Shown here in pieces: positions 17,963 through 25,282 of a stretch of 47,051 nt of DNA (within the stretch, counting starts at the first letter, position 1; each line of letters starts with the position of its first letter). The position numbers were made by a program, and so were the translations under genes. The notes under the pieces are model-generated. The model saw only the letters and a program-made list of their open reading frames with translations, was not told the DNA's origin and ran no database searches. The stretch lies in NCBI GenBank assembly GCA_024639785.1, contig JAHEGI010000020.1, positions 119,209 through 166,259 on the forward strand. Direction: 5' to 3'. The DNA is from Cryomorphaceae bacterium. GTDB lineage: Bacteria; Bacteroidota; Bacteroidia; Flavobacteriales; Schleiferiaceae.

Positions 17963-18841
17963 ATGAAGCCTTACCACGATCTAATTGAACGCGTCCTCGC
18001 GGAGGGCCTCCACAAAGAGGACCGCACCGGTACGGGAACCATTTCTGTATTTGGGCATCAAATGCGATTCAACTTGCAGGAAGGCTTCCCGATGATGACC
18101 ACCAAGAAGCTTCACCTCAAGAGCATTCTTCACGAGTTGATCTGGTTTATTCGGGGTGAAACGAACATTCGCTACCTCTGCCAGCACGGGGTGCGGATTT
18201 GGGATGATTGGCCCTATGCCAAATACAAAGCGTCCAAGGAATTTCAAGGGGAAGACATTCGCGCATTTGCCGCACGCATCGCCGAGGATGCCTCTTTTGC
18301 CTCCCAATGGGGTGAGCTCGGACCCGTCTATGGGCACCAGTGGCGTTCCTGGCCTGGCCCAAACGGCGCGGTGGACCAACTCAAAAATGTGTTAGAAGAC
18401 CTTCGTCGCAATCCGGATTCACGCCGTCACATAGTGAGTGCATGGAACCCGGGATACATCGATCAAATGGCCCTTCCTCCCTGCCATGCCTTTTTCCAAT
18501 TTTATGTTGCGGACGGCAAGTTGAGTTGCCAGCTCTATCAGCGCTCTGCCGACATTTTCCTAGGGGTTCCATTCAATATTGCCTCCTATGCCTTGCTCGT
18601 GCACTTCATGGCGCGTGATTTGGGCCTTGCCGTCGGAGACTTTGTGCATACCCTCGGGGATGCGCATATTTACAGCAATCACATCGACCAGGTAAAGCTT
18701 CAAATTAGCCGCGATCTGCGCCCTTTGCCAAACCTGTTGCTGAATCCCGAGATTACCTCACTCTTCGATTTCACCTATGATGATGTGCGTTTAGATGGAT
18801 ATGATCCCCATCCGCACATTGCAGGCGCTGTTGCCGTTTAA
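17963..18841 (+). CDS. thyA: Thymidylate synthase
   Basis: This 292-aa enzyme methylates dUMP to dTMP using methylene-tetrahydrofolate. The N-terminal phosphate-site Arg is in [13 protein letters not shown], and the catalytic Cys174 is in [45 protein letters not shown] and [10 protein letters not shown] are the other conserved blocks. It carries an insertion of roughly 25-30 residues around 85-115 compared with the 264-aa enterobacterial enzyme, as in longer ThyA forms. The reaction produces dihydrofolate, which the next gene, folA, recycles. Confidence 0.97.
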   Translation: MKPYHDLIERVLAEGLHKEDRTGTGTISVFGHQMRFNLQEGFPMMTTKKLHLKSILHELIWFIRGETNIRYLCQHGVRIWDDWPYAKYKASKEFQGEDIRAFAARIAEDASFASQWGELGPVYGHQWRSWPGPNGAVDQLKNVLEDLRRNPDSRRHIVSAWNPGYIDQMALPPCHAFFQFYVADGKLSCQLYQRSADIFLGVPFNIASYALLVHFMARDLGLAVGDFVHTLGDAHIYSNHIDQVKLQISRDLRPLPNLLLNPEITSLFDFTYDDVRLDGYDPHPHIAGAVAV

Positions 18842-18851
18842 TCGACCCTCC

Positions 18852-19337
18852 GTGCTGACCATCATCGTTGCCCACGACCAAAATCGCCTCATTGGAGGGG
18901 GCAATGCGCTCTTATGGCATTTGCCTGAAGACCTCAAGCGCTTCAAGGCTTTAACCACGGGTCATCCCATTCTTATGGGGCGTAAAACGTTTGAATCCAT
19001 TGGACGTCCCCTGCCTAACCGAAGCAATATTGTCATCACCCGCAATCCACAATGGAAACATGAAGGAGTCCTCACCGCAGAAAGCCTGGAAGAGGCCATC
19101 GGCATGGCTTCGATGCAGGATTCAGAGATTTTTCTAATTGGCGGGGGTGAATTGTACCGTCAGGGGCTTCCCTATGCCGACATTCTCGAAATCACCGAGG
19201 TGGAGGGCCAATATGAAGGCGATACGTGGTTTCCGGAATACGAGGAGGGCTTCAAGGAAATTTCGCGAGAAGTGCATCACCCCACGATTGAGCAAGCCAT
19301 CGGCTATGCGTTCGTGCGCTGGGTGAAAAACAAATAA
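18852..19337 (+). CDS. folA: Dihydrofolate reductase
   Basis: This 161-aa enzyme reduces dihydrofolate to tetrahydrofolate with NADPH. The GTG start gives MLTIIVAHDQNRLIGGGNAL, aligned with typical DHFR N-termini, and lies 10 bases after the thyA stop. WHLPEDLKRFK carries the catalytic acidic residue (here Glu), and HPILMGRKTFESIGRPLPNR and IFLIGGGELYRQ form the NADPH site. An in-frame ATG at 18795 would overlap thyA by about 47 bases and add a non-homologous N-terminus. It converges with clpX, with only 4 bp between stops and no visible terminator. Confidence 0.95.
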   Translation: MLTIIVAHDQNRLIGGGNALLWHLPEDLKRFKALTTGHPILMGRKTFESIGRPLPNRSNIVITRNPQWKHEGVLTAESLEEAIGMASMQDSEIFLIGGGELYRQGLPYADILEITEVEGQYEGDTWFPEYEEGFKEISREVHHPTIEQAIGYAFVRWVKNK

Positions 19338-19341
19338 GGGC

Positions 19342-20544
19342 TTAGGCGGCCTTGAGTCCGTCTGCTTTAGATAGCTGACGCTCCACCATCGCTGCAGTGA
19401 CCACAACCGATTCCGGTAATTCGTACATGGCGTCCGTCAAGATGGCTTCGCAAATACTGCGCAGGCCACGAGCCCCCAACTTGAACTCAAGCGCCTTATC
19501 TGCAATGGCTTCGAGCGCCTCAGGCTCAAATGTCAACGCAATGCCATCCATTTGAAATAAGTGGCCATATTGCTTCACCAAGGCATTTTTGGGCTCCGTT
19601 AAAATGGCCAACAAGGTCTCTCGTGTGAGCGGCTCCAAATAGGTCAAAACAGGCATCCGGCCAATCAATTCGGGAATCAACCCAAAAGCTTTCAAGTCTT
19701 GGGGCGCCACCGCGCTCAAGAAGTTCTCTTCCTGTACCTCCCCACGGCGGACGCTTCCTCCGTAGCCAACGACTTGGGTGTTTAAGCGACGTGCAATATG
19801 ACGGTTGATGCCATCAAAGGCACCGCCAGCGACGAAAAGAATATCGCGCGTATCCACCTCGACGAATTTCTGATCCGGATGCTTACGCCCACCCTTCGGA
19901 GGAACATTCACTTTGGTGCCTTCCAAAAGCTTCAAAAGGGCCTGCTGAACGCCCTCACCTGAAACATCGCGAGTGATAGAGGGGTTGTCCGACTTGCGGG
20001 CAATTTTATCAATTTCATCAATGAACACAATTCCGCGTTGCGCAGATTCAACATTGTAGTCTGCCGCTTGCAAGAGACGCGTTAAAATGCTTTCTACATC
20101 CTCGCCTACGTAACCTGCCTCTGTGAGGACCGTGGCATCGACAATCGCAAAAGGAACATTTAGCATACGCGCAATCGTGCGCGCTAGAAGGGTTTTGCCC
20201 GTACCCGTTTCGCCCACAAGGATGACATTTGACTTTTCGATCTCAAAATCATCTACTCCTCCCTGAAGGACGCGCTTGTAGTGATTGTACACCGCCACAC
20301 TGAGGGTTTTCTTCGCGGCTTCTTGACCAATCACGTACTGGTCCAAATGGGCGCGTATATCCTTGGGCTTCGGCAGTTCAAAATCTTTCGCTTCAGCATG
20401 ATCGCCCTGACGTGCCTCTTCCAACACAATTTCATGGGCCTGTTCAATACATGATTCGCAAATGTGCGCATCGAGGCCTGCGATGAGCAGCCCAGCATCC
20501 CCTTTGGGACGACCACAAAATGAACACTGCGAACCTTCTGACAT
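19342..20544 (-). CDS. clpX: ATP-dependent Clp protease ATP-binding subunit ClpX
   Basis: This 400-aa AAA+ unfoldase feeds substrates into ClpP. The N-terminal zinc-binding domain uses C7, C10, C29 and C32 (CSFC ... CESC). Walker A is GETGTGKT at 111-118, the pore loop is GYVGED, and Walker B is [21 protein letters not shown] and [14 protein letters not shown] (sensor 2) follow. The length is close to the usual 410-430. The start is 2 bases after the clpP stop, so tig-clpP-clpX form one transcript. Confidence 0.97.
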   Translation of the reverse strand: MSEGSQCSFCGRPKGDAGLLIAGLDAHICESCIEQAHEIVLEEARQGDHAEAKDFELPKPKDIRAHLDQYVIGQEAAKKTLSVAVYNHYKRVLQGGVDDFEIEKSNVILVGETGTGKTLLARTIARMLNVPFAIVDATVLTEAGYVGEDVESILTRLLQAADYNVESAQRGIVFIDEIDKIARKSDNPSITRDVSGEGVQQALLKLLEGTKVNVPPKGGRKHPDQKFVEVDTRDILFVAGGAFDGINRHIARRLNTQVVGYGGSVRRGEVQEENFLSAVAPQDLKAFGLIPELIGRMPVLTYLEPLTRETLLAILTEPKNALVKQYGHLFQMDGIALTFEPEALEAIADKALEFKLGARGLRSICEAILTDAMYELPESVVVTAAMVERQLSKADGLKAA

Positions 20545-20546
20545 GC

Positions 20547-21218
20547 TTAGGCGCGTTTCTTGCCTTCCAGCACTTCGTCAATCATGCCGTAGGCCTTGGC
20601 CTCTTCTGACGTCATCCAGTAGTCACGGTCTGAATCCTTTTCTACTTTGTCAAACGGCTGGCCTGAGTGGTTGGCAATGATTTCGTAGAGCTCTTTTTTC
20701 AACTTGAGGATCTCCGTGAGGGTGATCTCCATGTCACTTGCTTGGCCTTGCGCCCCGCCCATAGGCTGGTGAATCATCACACGAGAATGCTTAAGAGCTG
20801 AACGCTTGCCTTTGGTGCCAGCACACATCAAAACCGCCCCCATCGAGGCAGCCATGCCCGTACAAATCGTGGCCACATCCGGGCTTACCACTTGCATGGT
20901 ATCATAGATCCCTAGGCCCGCATAGACGGATCCCCCAGGACTGTTGAGGTAAATCTGAATATCTTTTTTGCTGTCAGCAGATTCCAAAAAGAGCAACTGC
21001 GCTTGCACAATGTTCGCCACTTGATCATTGATGCCGGTACCCAAGAAAATGATGCGGTCCATCATCAAACGGGAGAACACGTCCATTTGGGCCACGTTCA
21101 ATTGACGCTCCTCAATGATGTACGGAGTCAATGAACTGTCCACATAATGCTGCATCGTCAAGCTACTGATGCCCTTGTCAAGCATCGCATAGCGCTGAAA
21201 CTCTTTACCTAAATCCAT
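20547..21218 (-). CDS. clpP: ATP-dependent Clp protease proteolytic subunit ClpP
   Basis: This 223-aa serine peptidase forms the tetradecameric barrel partnered by ClpX. The triad residues are S125 in [11 protein letters not shown]150 in [12 protein letters not shown] and an Asp in [10 protein letters not shown] (about residue 195). [12 protein letters not shown] forms the oxyanion/strand region. About 20-25 N-terminal residues before the ClpP core may be a propeptide removed on maturation, as in other ClpPs. It lies 9 bases after tig and 2 bases before clpX. Confidence 0.97.
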   Translation of the reverse strand: MDLGKEFQRYAMLDKGISSLTMQHYVDSSLTPYIIEERQLNVAQMDVFSRLMMDRIIFLGTGINDQVANIVQAQLLFLESADSKKDIQIYLNSPGGSVYAGLGIYDTMQVVSPDVATICTGMAASMGAVLMCAGTKGKRSALKHSRVMIHQPMGGAQGQASDMEITLTEILKLKKELYEIIANHSGQPFDKVEKDSDRDYWMTSEEAKAYGMIDEVLEGKKRA

Positions 21219-21227
21219 GACGGAAAA

Positions 21228-22568
21228 TTATTTGTTGCTATTGGCCAATTTAAGGAAATCCGCATAGTTGCTCTTGCTCGTTTTCAGGCTAAATGCGCCT
21301 TTAAAGAAGGCCATCATCTTGTCTTGCAAAAGCTGTTCCGAAAGTTGCTCTGATTGCTCACGGTTTTGAAGGACCGACATAGCCAATTGCTCTGCCTGTT
21401 GATCGTCCATGGCTTGGCCGAACTGAGCCATCCGACTCTTGACCATTTCCACCGCATGCGCCACGAGCTCTTCCTTGTGCACATGCAGGTGATGCTCACG
21501 CACTAGCTTTCCTTCGATCAATTGCCAGCGCATTGCTTTTTCTGTGTTGGGCCATTGCTCCTCCACTTCTTCCATGCTTGGCGCCTTTTCACCTTGTTGG
21601 GTGATCCACTTCTTCATGAAAGCCTCAGGCATATTCATCTTGGTCTTCATCAAGTGATCGGTCACCGTATTGAAGAAATGGGTGTCCGAGTCACGCTGAT
21701 ATAGCCCTTTCAAATCCTCTTCGATTTTGCTGCGCATTTCCGCTTCACTGCTCACCGCACCTTCACCAAACAACTTGTCAAATAACTCTTGATTGACTTC
21801 GGCAGGCTCTAAGTGATAAATCGTCTTCAGGGTCAACACAAACAAACCCGTTGACGCGGCTTGCTCGATTTCAGTCAATCCCAGAACATCTTCTAATTTG
21901 AAGGTGTCCGCAAAATGCTTTGACGCATTCAATTCTAGGGTCTCCCCCACCTTCATAGCTTGTGCAGCTTTGGCTACTTTTTTATCGCTGATGGACTTGA
22001 TGCCCACACGACCTTCTTTCGCCTCATTGCCTTCTACCGCTTGGCCTTTTTTGTCCACCATTTGGAATGAGCCAAAGAGAATGTCTTCAGCACCCACTGC
22101 ATCGACCTCCGACATCTTCCCGTAGCGGTTGCGGATGTTCTCGACTTCCTCGTCAATCACCGCCTTCGTCGGCTCGATTTCCACGTAAGGAAGCTTCACT
22201 TTTTCACTGATTTCCAGATCAAATTGTGGTGCGACACCAATTTCAAACTGCACTTGGAAACTCTCCGCGGCAAAATCCACTTGGCTAGGCATGGGCAAGG
22301 GTTGGCCCAAAATTTCCAATTTTTCAGACTCTAAATAATTGTACAATCCGTCTTGAAGCATCTTGTTGACTTCATCCACGCGGACAGAAGATTCATATTG
22401 CTTGCGAATCATTGCCATTGGAGCCATGCCTGGACGAAATCCAGGGACACTCGCGCGTTTGCGGTAATCTGTCAGCGCCTTTTCTACTTTGTCAGCAAAA
22501 TCAGCCTGGGCAATTTCAACGGTAATGACCCCATTGTTCTTGGCGTCGATTGTGTGGGAAACATTCAT
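21228..22568 (-). CDS. tig: Trigger factor chaperone
   Basis: This 446-aa ribosome-associated chaperone meets nascent chains at the exit tunnel. The ribosome-docking signature is VPGFRPGMAP at residues 41-50. The FKBP-like middle domain is diverged, as is common in Bacteroidota, so prolyl isomerase activity is doubtful. The C-terminal helical arms occupy roughly residues 270-440. It is the first gene of the tig-clpP-clpX operon, with a -7 box 28 bases upstream of the ATG. Confidence 0.93.
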   Translation of the reverse strand: MNVSHTIDAKNNGVITVEIAQADFADKVEKALTDYRKRASVPGFRPGMAPMAMIRKQYESSVRVDEVNKMLQDGLYNYLESEKLEILGQPLPMPSQVDFAAESFQVQFEIGVAPQFDLEISEKVKLPYVEIEPTKAVIDEEVENIRNRYGKMSEVDAVGAEDILFGSFQMVDKKGQAVEGNEAKEGRVGIKSISDKKVAKAAQAMKVGETLELNASKHFADTFKLEDVLGLTEIEQAASTGLFVLTLKTIYHLEPAEVNQELFDKLFGEGAVSSEAEMRSKIEEDLKGLYQRDSDTHFFNTVTDHLMKTKMNMPEAFMKKWITQQGEKAPSMEEVEEQWPNTEKAMRWQLIEGKLVREHHLHVHKEELVAHAVEMVKSRMAQFGQAMDDQQAEQLAMSVLQNREQSEQLSEQLLQDKMMAFFKGAFSLKTSKSNYADFLKLANSNK

Positions 22569-22595
22569 AGTTCAGAGTCTTTGAAAAAAGGACGG

Positions 22596-22603
22596 CAAAG
22601 GTA
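22596..22603 (-). promoter_or_regulatory. -7 box (TACCTTTG) of the tig-clpP-clpX operon
   Basis: A perfect TAnnTTTG on the minus strand, 27 bases ahead of the tig ATG. I see no clear -33 TTG at the expected distance. Confidence 0.45.
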
Positions 22604-22676
22604 CGCGTTTTGCCCCGTAACATCATGATCTTGTTGGGACCGGAGGGTGTTCCAAATATGCGCCGAAGAGAAAGAT

Positions 22677-22703
22677 AAAATCCCCGCCTGTATAGGGCGG
22701 GGA
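22677..22703 (-). terminator. Second (distal) terminator copy behind tRNA-Leu
   Basis: On the minus strand an 8-bp TCCCCGCC/GGCGGGGA stem with a 7-base loop is followed by TTTT. It belongs to a duplicated segment whose other copy ends the tRNA-Leu transcript 170 bp away. Confidence 0.7.
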
Positions 22704-22773
22704 TCCTGTGGTGCGCGAAGGGGGAATGCCCGCTACCCGGGCGGACCTGAGAGGGTAGCTGCAACCCAGTATC

Positions 22774-22797
22774 CCTTGGCCTCCGGCCAAGGTTTTT
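22774..22797 (+). terminator. Rightward terminator-like hairpin
   Basis: CCTTGGCC-TCC-GGCCAAGG followed by TTTTT on the + strand. No rightward gene ends here, so it may close a short unannotated RNA starting in the tig upstream region, or be a remnant of rearrangement. Confidence 0.5.
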
Positions 22798-22849
22798 ACT
22801 ACCTGATGGTCTTTCAAAGTGAACATTAGCGCCCATCAGGTAGTAAAAA
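22793..22849. repeat. 17-bp perfect inverted repeat
   Basis: TTTTTACTACCTGATGG at 22793-22809 is the exact complement of 22833-22849, with a 23-base spacer. Each arm begins with the T-tract of a terminator pointing inward: the rightward hairpin on the left, the tRNA-Leu terminator on the right. Confidence 0.9.
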
Positions 22850-22873
22850 TCCCCGCCCTTTTTGGGGCGGGGA
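22845..22873 (-). terminator. Terminator of the tRNA-Thr/tRNA-Leu transcript
   Basis: On the minus strand a 9-bp TCCCCGCCC/GGGCGGGGA stem is followed by TTTTT. It begins about six bases after the encoded CCA of tRNA-Leu. Confidence 0.85.
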
Positions 22874-22878
22874 TCCTG

Positions 22879-22964
22879 TGGTGCGCGAAGGGGGACTCGA
22901 ACCCCCACATCCTACGGACACTAGATCCTGAGTCTAGCCTGTCTACCAATTTCAGCACTCGCGC
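22879..22964 (-). tRNA. tRNA-Leu (anticodon CAG)
   Basis: This 86-nt class II tRNA on the minus strand has acceptor GCGCGAG/TTCGCGC, a D arm with TTGGTAGAC, and anticodon stem CTAGA/TCTAG with loop CTCAGGA (anticodon CAG). A long variable arm follows, and the T arm contains GGTTCGAGTCC. The CCA is encoded. It is 15 bases after tRNA-Thr and presumably co-transcribed with it. Confidence 0.95.
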
Positions 22965-22979
22965 CCTTAAACCATTTAG

Positions 22980-23052
22980 AGCCACTCATGGGACTCGAAC
23001 CCACGACCCTCGCATTACGAATGCGATGCTCTACCAACTGAGCTAAAGTGGC
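22980..23052 (-). tRNA. tRNA-Thr (anticodon CGU)
   Basis: On the minus strand the acceptor GCCACTT/GAGTGGC, D arm AGCTCAGTTGGTAGAGC, anticodon stem TCGCA/TGCGA with loop TTCGTAA (anticodon CGU) and T arm GGTTCGAGTCC form a full cloverleaf. CCA is not encoded, unlike in the other two tRNAs of the window. Confidence 0.94.
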
Positions 23053-23061
23053 AAAGGGGGG

Positions 23062-23092
23062 CAAAGGTAAATGGCCGGTTACAGAAATTCAA
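23062..23092 (-). promoter_or_regulatory. Promoter of tRNA-Thr/tRNA-Leu
   Basis: On the minus strand TTG (23090-23092), a 20-base spacer and TACCTTTG (23062-23069) match the -33/-7 consensus. The box lies 9 bases before the tRNA 5' end. The TTG abuts the stop codon of the preceding protein gene. Confidence 0.6.
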
Positions 23093-23482
23093 CTAGTCCC
23101 GGCCTTCTTTCTGCCGAGCTTGAATTTTTGATTCCGCCATCCCTCCGTTGGATTGAATGAGGATGTAAATCCAGCCTTTGGATTCAATTTTTACCGCCGT
23201 ATACCGATCATCACCGTAGGTGTCTAGGATGCGCAAGGCTTGATCCCGATTGGGTTGATAGATCCGACGAACCACTTCCATATAGTCTTCGGCATAGCGA
23301 CCAGAGACTTCATACCACGTGCGAACCTGATCTCCTTGCTCAAGGAAAGTCTTGAACCGTATCCCCGCGAATGCCTGCGGTATTTCAACTGCGACTGACT
23401 GTGCCCAAACGATAGTACAAGAGTTCAGGCAAATGAGCAGTGCTACCAGTTTCCACTTCCGTGATAACACAGAATAAGACAA
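23093..23482 (-). CDS. Small secreted protein of unknown function
   Basis: This 129-aa protein has an N-terminal signal peptide: basic SRKWK, hydrophobic LVALLICLNSC, likely cleaved after WAQ. The mature part of about 100 residues contains aromatic-rich VRTWYEVSGRYAEDYMEVVRR and ILDTYGDDRYTAVKIE and ends in a charged tail without a membrane segment. I do not recognise a family. It follows the small barrel-like gene after 3 bases, so the two are probably one unit. It is the last protein gene before the tRNAs. Confidence 0.65.
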   Translation of the reverse strand: MSYSVLSRKWKLVALLICLNSCTIVWAQSVAVEIPQAFAGIRFKTFLEQGDQVRTWYEVSGRYAEDYMEVVRRIYQPNRDQALRILDTYGDDRYTAVKIESKGWIYILIQSNGGMAESKIQARQKEGRD

Positions 23483-23485
23483 TTG

Positions 23486-24070
23486 TTAAATCTTGATAGG
23501 TAAAGCGTAGACAACATTCAGGCCGACTCCAGCGTAGCTACTGAAGTCAAGTCCAAACGAAATTCCATTATAAACGTCAAACGTCGCTCCCAAAGCCTTT
23601 CTTCCAGATCCAACAATACTGTTGTTGTTTCCTACTGAACGAAAGAAACCATATTTTCCAAACAGGTCCATCTGGGCATAGATTGTTAGTGGCCCAATGG
23701 TATAGGTAGGTCCAAAAATGAATCGAGAGTAACGGTCAGAAAGAACGCTTGGATCATTTTCAAAGTACGGGACATCTGCTTTACGCCATTCGTATGTGCC
23801 GAGTAAGCCGATTCCTTTGTATAAGTCCACAGCACCCAAAACAATACGTATTGGCGGCTTCACAAAATCCAATTTCACCAATTCATGTCGTGGCAAAACA
23901 CCGAACCCAAAAACAAGATTCAAAGGAGCCTTGACCGAGTCAGCCTCTACGTCATTGGTAACTTCTTGCGTCTCTAGACTGTCAGAGGTCGAACCGACAT
24001 CAGGAGAAACCACTTGGCAATACGCCCCAAATCCAGAAAAGACGAAAATTAAGAGAATCAGACGCTTCAT
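23486..24070 (-). CDS. Putative small outer-membrane beta-barrel protein
   Basis: This 194-aa protein starts with a signal peptide (MKRLILLIFVFSGFGAYCQ). A Ser/Thr/Asp/Glu-rich stretch follows (SPDVGSTSDSLETQEVTNDVE). Alternating hydrophobic/aromatic strands then run to the end, such as FIFGPTYTIGPLTIYAQMDL and GLDFSSYAGVGLNVVYALPI, as in small outer-membrane barrels. The chosen ATG lies 13 bases downstream of a TAACTTTG box. A longer reading to 24130 would overlap the preceding gene and the promoter. The function is unknown. Confidence 0.6.
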   Translation of the reverse strand: MKRLILLIFVFSGFGAYCQVVSPDVGSTSDSLETQEVTNDVEADSVKAPLNLVFGFGVLPRHELVKLDFVKPPIRIVLGAVDLYKGIGLLGTYEWRKADVPYFENDPSVLSDRYSRFIFGPTYTIGPLTIYAQMDLFGKYGFFRSVGNNNSIVGSGRKALGATFDVYNGISFGLDFSSYAGVGLNVVYALPIKI

Positions 24071-24082
24071 GACTTTTTTTTT

Positions 24083-24109
24083 CAAAGTTACACAGATTCT
24101 TTTAAACAA
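24083..24109 (-). promoter_or_regulatory. Promoter of the small barrel-like gene
   Basis: On the minus strand TTG (24107-24109), a 16-base spacer and TAACTTTG (24083-24090). It sits at the end of the adhesin gene chain and would let the last two genes be expressed independently. Confidence 0.5.
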
Positions 24110-24110
24110 C

Positions 24111-24815
24111 TCACAGATTCTTAAGCACAATTGACCGCTTCATACTAGTTAACGCCCATTTTAAACCCCCGTGTGATTTGATGAAATTTTGAAATAATTG
24201 GGAAAGTGCCTCATCATCTTTTGAAGAAATATACGCTCTCGAGTGCAAATCAGTGTCAGAAAACATATAGACCATCCATATCGGAAAGATGTTTTCCGTA
24301 CAAAGCTGCTTATCCATTTTGCGTTTTTTTAGGTACCAAATCCCAAGATCAAAAAAGATGTGATTCTTTCCACACAGTGCTGATGCCTCAAGCGTCGAGC
24401 CTTTGTTTACCCATCGGGTTTTATAATCTAAGGCCTGCTGCATGTCTCGCAAGACATTGTATTTTAAAACTGAGATAAAGCCCCGCTTTTTGTACTCAAT
24501 CAATAACTCACTACTCTTGTCATGTAAATCTTTTAAAGCCCCTACAAAGTTCTCCGAGAATTGATATTTCTTTAAAAAAAGATCTTGCGCTTCCCTCTCT
24601 TCTTCAATTATTCGATCCAACTTCCCAAAAATGGCATCAGAGTCTATGGATTTTCCTGACTCCACACCCATTTCAATAATTTTTACATACTTCTTTCTCG
24701 AATCTTGAGGTAAGTCATGCAAAAAAATTAAAATCCGAATATTCTCTTCTGTCTTATCAAATCCCAAAATATCTCCATATCTCAGAAAAAACTCAGAAAT
24801 AATGTAATCTCTCAT
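24111..24815 (-). CDS. Unrecognised soluble alpha-helical protein
   Basis: This 234-aa protein has no signal peptide and no membrane segment. It is rich in Lys, Glu and Leu with long predicted helices (KLDRIIEEEREAQDLFLKKY; FVGALKDLHDKSSELLIEYK). The base composition is AT-rich like the rest of the locus. I recognise no domain. It starts with an ATG sharing a base with the TGA of the upstream secreted protein, so translation is likely coupled, and it is the last of the overlapping chain that begins with the adhesin. A cytoplasmic protein in a surface-protein operon is unexpected. Confidence 0.65.
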   Translation of the reverse strand: MRDYIISEFFLRYGDILGFDKTEENIRILIFLHDLPQDSRKKYVKIIEMGVESGKSIDSDAIFGKLDRIIEEEREAQDLFLKKYQFSENFVGALKDLHDKSSELLIEYKKRGFISVLKYNVLRDMQQALDYKTRWVNKGSTLEASALCGKNHIFFDLGIWYLKKRKMDKQLCTENIFPIWMVYMFSDTDLHSRAYISSKDDEALSQLFQNFIKSHGGLKWALTSMKRSIVLKNL

Positions 24816-25282
24816 CAGAAAAAGTATTTTTTTCGTTTGTACTCTATGTCCATTACAGCCATTTTTTTCGCTTCCTTATTCAATATTTTCAAAAACCTCA
24901 GAAGACTACGACGTTTAAACCAAAATGTTCCATCTTCAGACCTATATACCCTGGATTCTTTATCGAAAATCAATTTTGGAACATTAGGGAGAAAAAGTGG
25001 CTGTTCATCTTTGAAGCATGATTTAATATGGCATTCCAAATAAAGGATAAAATTCCTTACATCACGAGCGCCGGAAACAACAATAACGACCTTGTTTGTG
25101 CTGTCGGGGTCTAATTTTAAAATGAACTCCGTCCAAAGTTCTTTTTCGTCCTTTCGATATTCATAAATAAAATTTGAATTTACTTTTTCAGCAAATACCT
25201 TTTGGATTAGCTGTGCTGAACAGGTGAATTGAACACATGCTATGAGAACAATTGCCCAATTATTCTTGCTTGAAAGTGCCAA
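24815..25282 (-). CDS. Unrecognised secreted protein
   Basis: This 155-aa protein has an N-terminal hydrophobic segment (NNWAIVLIACVQFTCSAQ) that looks like a signal peptide cleaved after SAQ. The mature part is basic (many Lys and Arg), has two Cys in LECHIKSCF, and ends RKKYFF. No family is recognised. Its start overlaps the end of the barrel-like gene by 23 bases and its stop overlaps the next start by one base, which suggests tight co-translation in the adhesin chain. Confidence 0.6.
   Translation of the reverse strand: MALSSKNNWAIVLIACVQFTCSAQLIQKVFAEKVNSNFIYEYRKDEKELWTEFILKLDPDSTNKVVIVVSGARDVRNFILYLECHIKSCFKDEQPLFLPNVPKLIFDKESRVYRSEDGTFWFKRRSLLRFLKILNKEAKKMAVMDIEYKRKKYFF

Larger units (their letters stand above)
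22695..22895. repeat. 31-bp direct repeat of tRNA-Leu 3' end plus terminator arm
   Basis: The same 31 bases (beginning GGGCGGGGATCCTGTGG) occur at 22695-22725 and 22865-22895, exactly 170 bp apart. The right copy is the genuine tRNA-Leu 3' end with CCA and the start of its terminator. The left copy is not attached to a foldable tRNA. A 7-bp stem GCTACCC/GGGTAGC (22732-22738 and 22753-22759) lies beside it. A degenerate tRNA-Leu remnant is possible. Confidence 0.75.

Noticed and set aside
22695-22760. Glycine or TPP riboswitch (CTGAGAGGG / CTCTCAGG strings)
   Set aside because: The conserved parts of either aptamer do not occur together on one strand, and no matching downstream gene exists.
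22720-22800. Possible SRP (4.5S) RNA: a TCAGGTCC...GGGTAGC string on the minus strand
   Set aside because: The GNRA tetraloop and the AGCA half of the conserved internal loop are absent and the outer stem does not pair. I keep it only as a structured remnant.
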